From positions 13,186,640 to 13,250,639 of the forward strand of contig VZDJ01000594.1 in the NCBI GenBank assembly GCA_008694505.1: DNA of 64,000 nucleotides. Reading direction: 5' to 3'. Shown in pieces: positions 23,251-33,731 of this stretch. The stretch is from Cyanoderma ruficeps (Eukaryota > Chordata > Aves > Passeriformes > Timaliidae). Every line of letters starts with the position of its first letter. Position 1 is the first letter of the stretch. The translations under genes were made by a program, and so were the position numbers. The notes below the pieces were generated by a model. That model was not told the DNA's origin. It was given only the letters and a program-made list of their open reading frames with translations, and made no database searches.

Positions 23251-25360
23251 TATGTGGTTTGGAGAGAGATTTGTGTGTGCATCAGTCCTCACTGCAACTC
23301 CACTGCTACCATTTCCACAGGAAGGAAACCAGGCATATGGGTCAGGAGGAAGCAACAGTGTTCTCAGTTTGGACCCTCAAGGAACAAGGACCCCTGTGAG
23401 TACTCCTCACACAGAGTACCTCACACACAAACACGCACACTGGGACTGACATCAAAGCACCCTCTGGAAATGCTTCACTCTTAAATGGTCTTTCGGCTCA
23501 AGAGTAAATGGAGGCTTATTTTCTACAGGCTGTTACTAAGTCCCTCAGGTGACACTTTTTGTGGTCGTGTACATAGTAGATCAGCCCAAGACCATATTTT
23601 CAGCTTGTTCCTGCTGCACTGGGGTCAGTGGTGTAGAGCTGATAATCTGCCCATCCATTTCTTTCTGTCCATCACATACTTTGCAGAGCTGTTTAAGAAG
23701 AAAGTTAAAGCAAGCCACATTTAAAAGCAACTTTGTTTTCTTGAGGTAACAGGTTTGCTCTGTACAAACACTATCTCTTATCTAATAGCCCTAGAAAGGC
23801 ACGTAGCGTCAAGCTGATACTGTCTTCATGCTTGGCTTACTTTTGCATTTCAGCCCTGAGATATGCAGGCAACCTGCCATCAGCTGTAAAACCACAAACC
23901 CCAATCTGTGATGGGGACTGATAAGAGAAAATATATGAAAACAGACTCCTTAGAGCTTGACTCCTTTCCAACAGGCTCTGGAGTGAGTTCTGGCATTTGA
24001 AAGTGATTGTTCATGCGTAAGAAGCAGCATTTTTTTTTATGTTTCCTTTTTAAGGCTGCAGAAAGGTTAGAAGAAAAGTGAGTCGAGGGGAAATCAACAT
24101 AATATTGTTAAGCTCCCATCAAGATACTAGCAAGTGCAACATCCAGTAGAACAATGGCTTTGACCTTCGAAGCCCCTGTGATCCCAGGAGCCTTCTCCCC
24201 ACTTCAAAATGAGAGGAAACATCATGTCAGCAGGTTGATGTGATTCTCAGGGACAGCAAACAGAACACAAAACTGTCAGCTTCCACTCTAATAGATTGTT
24301 TATCAGTCCATCTTTCCCTTGCTTGCTCAGTCTAAGCAGCTACTTGCTGACCCTAAACTTTGGAGTCTACAAGTTTTCTCAGACCTCCTGCTTTCAAATA
24401 ATACTTTGCTTGTTGATTATAGGAATCAGATCGCATCCCTAAGTGGTTGCTTGAGATGCTGTTTGTGTTCTAACACTTCAAGACCAAGAGAAAACACCTG
24501 GAGTACTTGCAGTAGACTTGTGTGTAGTACCATGGTGGACATGTGTGATGGTGTGCACGCTCCCAGGCCCAGGGCACAACCATACCTGCCAGCTTCCTTT
24601 GTACTGCTTGTCAAACTCTGCTCTTTCTCACAGGATTTCTGCCTGAAGACAGAACCAAGGTAATAGAGGAATAGGTTGTCTGGGTCTGTCTGAGTCTGAA
24701 AGTAGAAACAGCAGGTACTGCTGCCACTGATGTGTGAAATCTGCTGCCCAAAAGGAAGTCTTTGTAGCTGATATTTAGCTTGCCTCCATCTCAAAACATC
24801 AGATCCCCCTGCAACTTGAGCTAAGAGGGTATTTCAACCACCTGTTTGCAGAATAGAGCCTGAGAAACATTCCCAAGCTGTTGTGCCGCTACCTCCAGGC
24901 AAAACCACCCCCACACTCCCTTCTGCCTATTACATATTTTAAGTCCTTGCATTTCTTTCTGAGAGCAAGGCCCAGCTATGGGTGGGGAGTAGATAGTCCA
25001 CCTCATTGAACTTATGGCATTGACCTATCCCCATACTTTGCTTCTCCAAAGTTCTTGGGAGAAGCACCCAGCTGCAAAGCAATTTAAATGGATGATGAGC
25101 CAACAAGTACACTAAATGGCTTATCTAATTCTGTGGAGGAGTGTCCATCTGGAGACAAGAGCCTTTCCCAATCTGCATAACAACAATTACACCACCTTCT
25201 CATCCTTATCTTCCATAAACTCCCCTAATCCTCCATCCTTCCATCCAGACAAGGGCAGAGATTTTCTCTGGAGCAAAATGAGCTTGCCAAGAGAGAGCTT
25301 TACCTTATCAGGAACACACCAGTCCCCATGTTTGGTAAAAGGACCACCACCCGAACAAAA

Positions 25361-25398
25361 GCAGAGTTCTTTCTTCCAAGCAGAGTTCTTTCTCCCTC
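25361..25398 (+). repeat. 19-bp tandem repeat, two imperfect units
   Basis: The words gcagagttctttct recur at 25361 and 25380 with a period of 19. Confidence 0.85.
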
Positions 25399-27923
25399 AC
25401 AGCAGGTAAAGGAATAACTGAGATTTATTCTATGAATGCTCTGGATGCACAAAAAGTATTCTGAAGATTCTGATGATTCTGTGGCAGCTGCGACTATCTG
25501 GCACTATTCTACAACATCTTTTCTGCACACCCTGAAATCTTGAATTCTTCAGTGCATTTCTTGGGACCAGTGCAGAGGACTGACACCTACTCCCCATCAT
25601 GTATTTCTTACAGGTGTTAAGAACATGTTCTTGACCTCCACTACTGCACAGAGGAGAAGCAGTTACTGGCACCTTGGCTGATGTGGCTCTATTTGGTGGG
25701 TTCTCTTGAATGCCTCCACTTGCAACAACTCTGAAGAAAGTAAAGTGTAAGCGAGAGGACTCAGAGTTAAGGTGAGGAAACCAGAGTTGTGGATAGCAAC
25801 AATATATTGAGCCTAAGAGGGCTTTTTTGTGAGAATGGCAGAAGCACTCCAGTGCCAGCTCTGGACTACTCTCCAACAGGCGATGAGCAATGAAGAAACC
25901 CAAGAAAGAGTCACAAGAAGAGAGCAAACATGTACTGACACCTTCCTAGAACACTACCTTGGGCTCCTGATGTTTCAGGCTTGTGGACTTCCAGAGCCAC
26001 CTTTTTTTGTCTTCCTACTGAACTGCTTTTGATGGATTCAAGGACCAGTTGAGGAAATTACTGAAGAAAAATCTTTACCCACATGGGTTTATATTTTCCT
26101 TTTGATTCATATGATGTCCCCAACTGTTCTACCTTTGAGTAATTCCTCTTTTATTTGTGGTCCTTGACCCAAATAAGTTGTAGAAGCTTTTTTTAAATTC
26201 ATTTATATAGAATATTTTTTTATTTGAATGTGGAAGTTGCAAATAAAGACATGATCTGGACTGATTCCCTCCAGAAAAGTCTATGGTTGCTCAAACATAC
26301 CTAATCACTTACCTTCATCTAGCCCATATTTTTCTTATTATAATGGTCTTCTGTCTTTGACTGTAAAAATTTTATTTTTGTATCCTGGGGTAGCTAAATG
26401 AATTTGAAATTAATATGGATTTCCTGCTGATCTCATTTAGTTTTGGTCTTCACCCTGGAACTGAAAACATCAATGCCAGGGTGTGTTAGAGGTACACTTC
26501 TGGAAAGGCAATTATCCTACAAATGCTCAGCTGTAACTTATATAATAATTATTTCTTCAACTGAAGTGCCTTTTGAAGTACTTTCCAAAAACTTACAATA
26601 GCCCTAACCCGTAAGCATTTTGGTGAGGCAGGGAGACCAAATTCTGCACTCCATCTGAAACCATTCTGCAAAAACCATGTCTGAAGTGAGCTGGCATTGA
26701 GTATAGCTGGATCTCTCACATTAGGTGTTTGGAAACCTGTCCTCAAAGACATATGCCCTGCAATGTTTACTTTTTGAGTATTACTTGGAAATGACATGAT
26801 GGATGACTGATACTTTTTTCATTCCCTCTTGGCTGAGGGTTTCTCTGGAACTTGAGACATGTCTCTGTTGAAAAAATCACTCAACATTTATGAAGAACAA
26901 AAGAAAGCAGAAGGTTATTCAGTGTGCCATGTAGTTTCACCTGAACCCCAGTGGTTTCAGGGTATACGAGACATACCAACCACCTTGTTCAACTAAAAAG
27001 CAGACTGTTTGCAAAACTTACACTGATTCTTGTGATGCCAGTCATCTGCATGAACAGGCTGAATGACTTCTCTCTAATACAGTTGTTATCTGAGGGGAGA
27101 AAGACAAGGGCTAAAAATCAGCAGACTGGGAGAAGAGTAATATTTGGTGATTCAAGTAATCTTGGGAGCCTCCCTTCATGTTCCTGGACTCCCTCCTCTC
27201 TTTCCTTGTCCGAAGCTTCTTTAAGTCAGGGAGTTGTTGTGCCTTGTTCTTACAAAGCCCATGGCATTGGGGAGCCCTCTGCCATCACTGGGATCCTTTG
27301 TAGGCACTGGCTTAGTTTTCAAATGGTGTTAGGCTGCAGCATTTGGGTGAGTGACATGGAAGAAGAACAGCCACTGGGGGAGGCTGGGCTGGAGCATGAA
27401 GCTGAACAGCTGGAGCAAAGTAGAGTCTGGTGTTTTGGGAAAAGGCCGGTTAAAAGCCAGCATGTGCTTAGGATTCAGAAAATAGTCACTGAGGGGCAAA
27501 TTCACCCTTGGCAAAACCCCAGCCTGGGGTCACACTGGAGGTAAGTGTGCTTCCCTACTATCAGAGGGATTTGCAAGCAGAAAGAATTTTAACAAGGTCT
27601 TCAGACGTGACTAAAGACCCTGCTTGTTTTAGATCAAGCTCACTCTACCCCAGAGCCCCAAGTATATCTCTTGTTAATAAAATATCACAAGCTCAGATAT
27701 GTGTTTGTTTTCTGGGGAGACTCCTCCCCCACACTCAGCCTGGTTCACCTGTTAAAAGCTATTGAGAAATTGTATCCATGACATTCCTGTTTCTGTAACA
27801 CAGGCGTGTGGTGAAAGCCAGCAAGCTGGTTCTCCTCAGAGTGTGTGAATATGCTGTCTTTCAATCCTCCCTTCTTCTGCAGTACAACGACTCTCTTCCA
27901 GGGCTGGAACTTATGCATCTCAA

Positions 27924-27942
27924 AACACACACACACACACAC
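27924..27942 (+). repeat. (AC)n microsatellite
   Basis: Nine to ten AC units lie between two A-runs; the start of the compound repeat region described at 27976-28054. Confidence 0.95.
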
Positions 27943-27975
27943 AAAAAAGCTTTCAGAGGGTCTTTAAGAAACAAA

Positions 27976-28054
27976 ATAATAACAACAACGATGATGATCA
28001 TAATCACGACAATGATGATGACAGTGGTGGTAATGTAATAATAATAATAATAAT
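27976..28054 (+). repeat. Compound trinucleotide repeat: (AAC)n, (GAT)n, (TAA)n
   Basis: The tract runs from aataacaacaacg through gatgatgatcat and aatgatgatgacagtggtgg. It ends in a clean (TAA)6-type run at 28036-28054. Confidence 0.9.
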
Positions 28055-31000
28055 AGCCTTTTGAGTCTGTTGCTGTACCCCCCGTGGCTCCTTCTGTTAG
28101 AGGGAATCTTATTTCATGGGCTCAAATGAGGAGTCACAACCAATTCAATTACTCAAGAGTAATATCCTTCATAAAGAAGAGCCCCTGCTTCTGTTCCTTT
28201 GGAGGGTTCCCCTTTCCTGCTCTAAGCAGCTGTGTTGGTATTTAGACATAGGATACCAGCTCAGACTCTACCTTCAGCACAACCTCTACTTATATCCTGC
28301 AGGCTTTATAAGTCCCCAGATGGTCCATAATGCTTGTGTAGCAGTTAGCCAGCCAAACAGTGCTTGCTGCTTATCTGGTGTATAACTCTCTGGAATGCGT
28401 GTGTGGGGAGAATGAGAAAAAATGCCAGATCATCTTCCCACAGAACATTTCCTTTCTTGTCCTCAGCCTCCCCTCTCTAAGCCCAGACAGAAACAAAACA
28501 CCAGCTAGGGAATCGGCCACATTTGCGTTGCAATGGACTTGATCCTCGAGTCTTTTCAGAAGCAGCCTGGTCCTTTGTGGCTGTGAACCTTTGATGCCAG
28601 GGCATTTATGCTGATCTCTGAGCGTGTGACAACCCGTTTAGCTCCAGCTTAAATGACAGCACCAGATGGAAGTCAGTAACAAAGCATGTCCAAAGCTAGC
28701 AATTTTCAAAATAATGGAAATTCAGAGGATTCCTGCGGGAAACAAAAGGAGGACAAGAGAGAAAAGCTTACGGGGAAGGGTCCACCACACTGTTAACTTT
28801 CAGAAATGTTTGTGAGGGTCTTTTACTAGATTACCCTTCAGTCTAGCTTGGCTCTTCCTTCACCATATGAAGAGCCACGCTGGAAGCCCCGATCATCCCT
28901 GGTTCAGTTCTCAACTTCGGCCAACAGACATGTCTACAGTGAAGGAAATATTTTGGGCAATCAATAAATTAGGGATACTTTCAGTGAGTATGAAAATTTC
29001 TGAAGGTGTCTCCAGGGCCAGTTTACTCTGCTTTCCCTGCAGAGACCTAGGTCGGCCTGTTTGTTTGTTCTATTCTTGATCTAACATCAGTATCAGCAAA
29101 ATTTGGATGATCCCCATCCTAACACTGTGGACAAATGAGGAACTAATTTCTCTTGCCAGTGTTGATCTGTTCTGATATTCAGCTAACCTGGAGCATAGTA
29201 GAGAGGCCAGGGGAACACACGGAGACACAGATGGAGGTTTTCCTTTCAGATTCACAGCTTCAGAGATTCCACACTTTAATGCAGAAAGGGAAACTTCTGT
29301 TCAATGTGAAAAACAAATTAGTAAATGTTGCAGTTGTTGCTCAGTTTTTTGTTTTCATGAATAACTGCTGAATTCAGAAAGTGTTGGTCTTGAATGTAAT
29401 TTGTGGCTGGGCAAGTGAAGTGAACAGATCTCACTGGTGGTGGACACTCCAGGAGAGAGAAGAGGTTGTCACAGACCCCAAATTCTTTATGTTTTGTTAC
29501 AACCCAAAAAAAGATGAAAACAAACAAACAAACAAACAAAAAACCACACCAGGGTCAACACCTTTGCTCTGGGTTCCAGAAATACTGTGACATCCCCAGG
29601 TAGGAACTCTGGGCTCTAAACTAAAAATGTATTAAATAGAGGACAATAGTAACAAAAGAGCAGTTTCATATTCTCTTGGTGTGATGGCGACAATATATGC
29701 TGTAACATTCCAGTCAATATCCATCCCCAGCCTCATTACCAGGCATTGGATAAATAAATGGAAATATATTCAGCCATGTATTTCTTAATGGGAGTTCCTA
29801 AGTTTCTTTCTGACTTTATCTTGTGTGATTAAGGACTTACACAAAAGGACTGCAAATAAAGGTAAGGTGGAAAAGAAGATGAGTTACACAAAATTCATGG
29901 AAAAATTCTGGTTCCTTTCTCCCAGCATTTTCAAAGGGCTTTAGGACAACATTGACCTGATATGGAATGTGGATACACCCAGTTGTAGGGCAGCAAAAAT
30001 ACTTAGTAATCTCATTCTCATTTCACTGAGTGCCAGAATGCCCCTGGGGTTTGCTACCCAGAGCCCAAATGATGGTATGTTGGCCACCAAACTCCCTCTG
30101 GTGTTGGTTGTTCCCCAAACAACTGGCCTGAATGAGCATACTGAAAGAGTTAACTCAAAATATATCCCATTGTCTTCCCACTGATTGTCCCTTTGATGGT
30201 GTTTCCACCTTTTCTTGTAACTTTTTCTTGGTGCCTGCTGGGCATCTGTATATGGTCCCTTCTCTTCCACACTTTGTGGCCCGTAACTGATGTCAGACAA
30301 CTGACCTGACCAATGAGTGTTGTCTCCCAGCAGCACAACACTCACCTGGCAATACAAGGCTTACACTACCATGCAGGAGTCCTCTTGCCATGTACTCCTG
30401 ACATGCTTTGGGAGTGGCTAATTACTTCTCCCTTTCCCCTGAAATAATTGCACAGGCTCTAAGCATCTACCAGGAAAACAGAAGGGGCTGGGAGACAAAA
30501 AAACGTGACATTAAAATTCAGATGCCAAGTTCAGTAGCATGAATGAAAATTATCTTAACCTCTGAGGCCAGGAGGTCACCAGCTGGAAGCGGAAAATCGC
30601 CACCAGTAAATTGCTGTGGGTTGGAGTGATGAATGCTAGTTAGTACCAGTGAATTTCAGAAGAATCTCAGCTGTAGGGATACAGGGCATCTTGGAACAAG
30701 GCTGAACAATTCCTGTCTGTGTTTTCTTTCTTCTTTATTCTGTCTTGTGCTCTTTCTGCTTCCACAGATTTCTCAGTTGAGGCAGCAAAAGATTAAACCA
30801 TTGTGGGAAAGCCTTGTGGTACATAATAGGGGCGAAAGCAGTGAGATTCCATAGGGATTGAGTGGTGTTTAAGAAAAGCGCTTCAGTACTTGTGATTTGC
30901 AAAGCTGTCTGCTGCACATAGGTGCATCCATTGCCCTAGCAGGCTAAAATCACTGCCACTTACATCAAACTACAGCCCAGTCCAGCAACAGGCACCCTGT

Positions 31001-32306
31001 TCCATGTACATTCTGCTTGCCAGAGCCCAAGTTAGGAAGGTACTGAGTCCATCTTTCTCTTGCAGGTGGTAAATATGGGCACATTTTATCTGGGTTCCCC
31101 ATTGTCTGACCATCATTCCTCCTTCCATCGCTATGAATGTCAGCTTAGAGTCTCGTGGGGTGTAGTTACCGCTTAGCTACTCTCTACAATAATGGGTGCT
31201 TGCTCTGTTCATAAGACATAAAGCAGTGAAGTAAGACAAACTAATAAATATCTATAGGAGTGTGTCCAATAGATGTGTCCAACTCACCCTGGCTAGTCCA
31301 AAATTTTAGGGTGGGGAAGATTTCCGGTTAAAAGATTGGACCACACCACAAAATGCTCCAGTAATGATACAATGCTCTACAACACTTTATGAGACACTTG
31401 AATATAAGCCCCTACTATTAAATTTGGTTTGAGGTTTCCATAATGGAAAGAGGCCAGCTTGCATTTCAGATGTCATTTCTGTAGAGGAAGCTGGACAAAA
31501 AGCAGAAAGTTGGCAGCAAAAAGTACCAGGCTTCTTTCTCCTTCCATCCAACCCTCTCCAACCTCTTTGGCTAATCCCCAAACCATGGCAGGAGCTGAAC
31601 ACTGCTTTTCATTGAGTGACATACCTGGCTCTAGAAGAACACGCCCTTGTGGAATTGGCACCCGGGCAACATTTCCATTCCCTCTGCACAACACTTTTCT
31701 TTAATGCCTTCCAAACTAAAACAAAACCAGGAGGATTTGCTACCATGTTCTGCTCATTATATTGGGTTTATGAGGGTGTGGAGTTTTCTTGCACCATGGC
31801 AGGATGGATTTGTCTGTGAAACTTAAAATCCAGCAAGAAAATATAATAGATGGGAAGCTTTTTTCTTTTTCTTCATCGGGGTTTTTATGGTTTTGGTTTG
31901 TCTCTTGAATAATTACCATTTCACCCCAAATCGATCCACAATCATTTCATGTGCTTTTTCAGGAATGTGTTCAGCCTTTAGAGCTAGAAAAGCATTGGGA
32001 AAATCAGACATCCTGGACACACTAAGTGGAAAATACAAAGGATCATAGCAACCAAGATTGCCAAAGTCTCCAAAGTCACTGGAAAAAGTCATTCCAGGGT
32101 AAGATGGTTATACCTGTGCCATTCCAGATTTTATGACTTGTGATTCCAGAAGTTCTGATGGGCACATCTGCCCATGTGATGGACACATCGCCCCAAATCG
32201 CTAAAGCTGTTTGCTTCAGTTTTAACCCATTGCCTCTTACCCGGTCTGCATTGACAGGCAAAGCAGGTTGCTCTTTCTGTTCCTTTTTTTTTTTTCGGTC
32301 AGCTTT
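28055..32306. other. Unique non-coding sequence
   Basis: The 139-codon minus-strand frame at 29941-30357 is unrecognised. T-rich runs occur near 31.86 kb and 32.28 kb. No transposon was recognised here. Confidence 0.4.
29517..29543 (+). repeat. (CAAA)n microsatellite
   Basis: Five perfect aaac units end in a run of A. Confidence 0.93.
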
Positions 32307-32406
32307 GTGTGTGCACAAAGACATCTATCCTAGATCCCTTCAATTTCTCTTCTCTAGTGTGTGCACAAAGACATCTATCATAGATCCCTTCAGTTTCTCT
32401 TCTCTA
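32307..32406. repeat. 50-bp tandem duplication (two copies)
   Basis: Unit 1 is 32307-32356 and unit 2 is 32357-32406. Each starts with gtgtgtgcacaaagacatct and they differ at only two positions (c/a at 32330/32380 and a/g at 32343/32393). The right half of the unit belongs to the adjoining ancient CR1 fragment, so the duplication happened after that insertion and is much younger than it. Confidence 0.93.
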
Positions 32407-32830
32407 GACTAAACAACCCTACTTCTTTCAATCCTTCTTTCTAAGTCTGATCTTCAATCATTCCTGTTACTTTCCAGCTGGTTTACATCTTTCCTGAAAA
32501 GCAGTAACTCAAACTGCAAACAGTATTGAGTCTCTACTAATGGCAATAAGAGTGGAAGAATTACTTCATACTTACAGGCAGTTGTCCCACTTATCCATCA
32601 CAATATGGCACTTGTCTCTTTCCCAATACCATGATTATGTCGGATTGTGCCCAATATCCAACCTGCCCCAGGCAATACTCCTCCATCCTCTGGCAACTCA
32701 GACAATCATTCTACTTAAGGGCAACATCCTGCACGTTTCTTTATTGAAATGCATCTTATTTTCCCTCCATAACCAGTCCTTACTCAATCCCCTCTGAAGG
32801 CAACAGAAAGAATACTCTGTCCTTACACTG
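32391..32830 (-). mobile_element. Ancient CR1-type LINE fragment (antisense)
   Basis: Several phrases appear in the right order for the antisense of an old amniote (turtle/crocodile-type) CR1. These are cttctctagactaaacaacc (from 32398), catctttcctgaaaagcag, aactgcaaacagtatt, agagtggaagaattacttc, then cacttgtct, tttattgaaatgcatctt and a diverged match around 32800-32830. Spacing is irregular and many positions differ, so the copy is old and inactive. It includes the C-terminal and following 3' portion only; frames are broken throughout. Similarity may continue to about 33020 (catggtacttcattttg), but this is too weak to include. The family call is from memory of the consensus. Confidence 0.6.
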
Positions 32831-33700
32831 CAATGAGTAATGAGGATGTGATCCATCTGCTCTGTAAGGGTTCTCCATAAAAGATTAATTTTACATTCCA
32901 TACTCATATTGCAACATTTGCTAAATGGATGTTAGAGGAGCACTTAGAGATGTAGGTAAGAAATCCATGTTCTTGATCAGGATACACCATTGTGCTGTTG
33001 CATGGTACTTCATTTTGTTATCCTTTCCAAGAACTTCTGAAGGCTGATTCAACCATAGGCAGATTAAGAGTTCATAGGGACATAAATAAATTACTTTCAG
33101 GTCTTATGGATGACAAGAGGGACTGAAATAGTTCCTTGAGTTATTTGAGGGAATCTCTCTAGTAAACCCATGAAATGTGCATCTCTACTGAGACCTTGAA
33201 TTTTGAAATTAAACTCACAGTTCCACATAGGGATTCTGTTGACTTTGCCACTTCCCACGCTGTGCAAAGGGCTTTGAGATCCCTGGGTGAGAAAGTCGAT
33301 GTGGGAAACCAATAAGTTCTAATTCCTTCAGCTGGCTGAAGGCCTGGACTTCAGTTTAAAGTTCTTTATGGTACATATGTTTTTAAGGGGTGGGGCAGGT
33401 TATTCCAAGCTCCCACATGAGTAGAAGACAGGAGTAAAAGCAAATTGAGGCAGATGGTTTGTTTCCCTAAGCTGGCATTCCTAACAAACAGCTGTGTTTG
33501 CACAAAGCTTCCACAGACACATGGATGGGGAACAATATAACTGGAAAAATGTTATATCAGTACTGCCACCTTCCAGCTCCTCCATGGGTTAAAGAGTCCA
33601 TCACGCTCCATTGCTCCTCCTCCTTCCCTCTTCCTAAAAGTCTTGTAATGTGTTTCACAGAAAGTACCTTTTCTCTTCCTTTCAGTGTAATATTAATCTT
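32831..33700. other. Sequence downstream of the ancient CR1, possibly more of it
   Basis: Weak word matches to the same old CR1 recur near 33.00 kb, but not continuously enough to extend the element. A short tctttaac/cctttaac duplication lies just beyond this stretch at 33.77-33.79 kb. Confidence 0.3.
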
Positions 33701-33731
33701 GGGGGGAAGGGAGGAGGGGTTGGGGGAAGGG
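33701..33731 (+). other. Guanine-quadruplex-forming motif
   Basis: Five runs of three or more G occur within 31 bases: 33701-33706, 33709-33711, 33716-33719, 33722-33726 and 33729-33731. The loops are 2-4 bases. This satisfies the usual four-run quadruplex pattern on the plus strand. No transcript start is evident nearby. Confidence 0.85.

Larger units (their letters stand above)
22338..27923. other. Unique non-coding sequence; longest open frame of the window
   Basis: The longest frame is 26951-27544 on the plus strand. It opens with GTG, and its first ATG is at 27035, leaving 169 codons. Its translation has no recognisable domain and it has no clear promoter. A 166-codon minus-strand frame at 25430-25927 is likewise unrecognised. 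Nothing else was identified. Confidence 0.4.

Noticed and set aside
25463..25483. Repeated gattctg words resembling a CR1 3' tail
   Set aside because: The upstream sequence does not match the CR1 tail.
25430..25927. 165-residue minus-strand open frame
   Set aside because: The translation is unrecognised and its Ser/Cys/His-rich composition is typical of chance frames.
29941..30357. Possible retroviral envelope-like remnant on the minus strand
   Set aside because: An initial impression only. No envelope motifs such as a cleavage site or immunosuppressive region could be pointed to.
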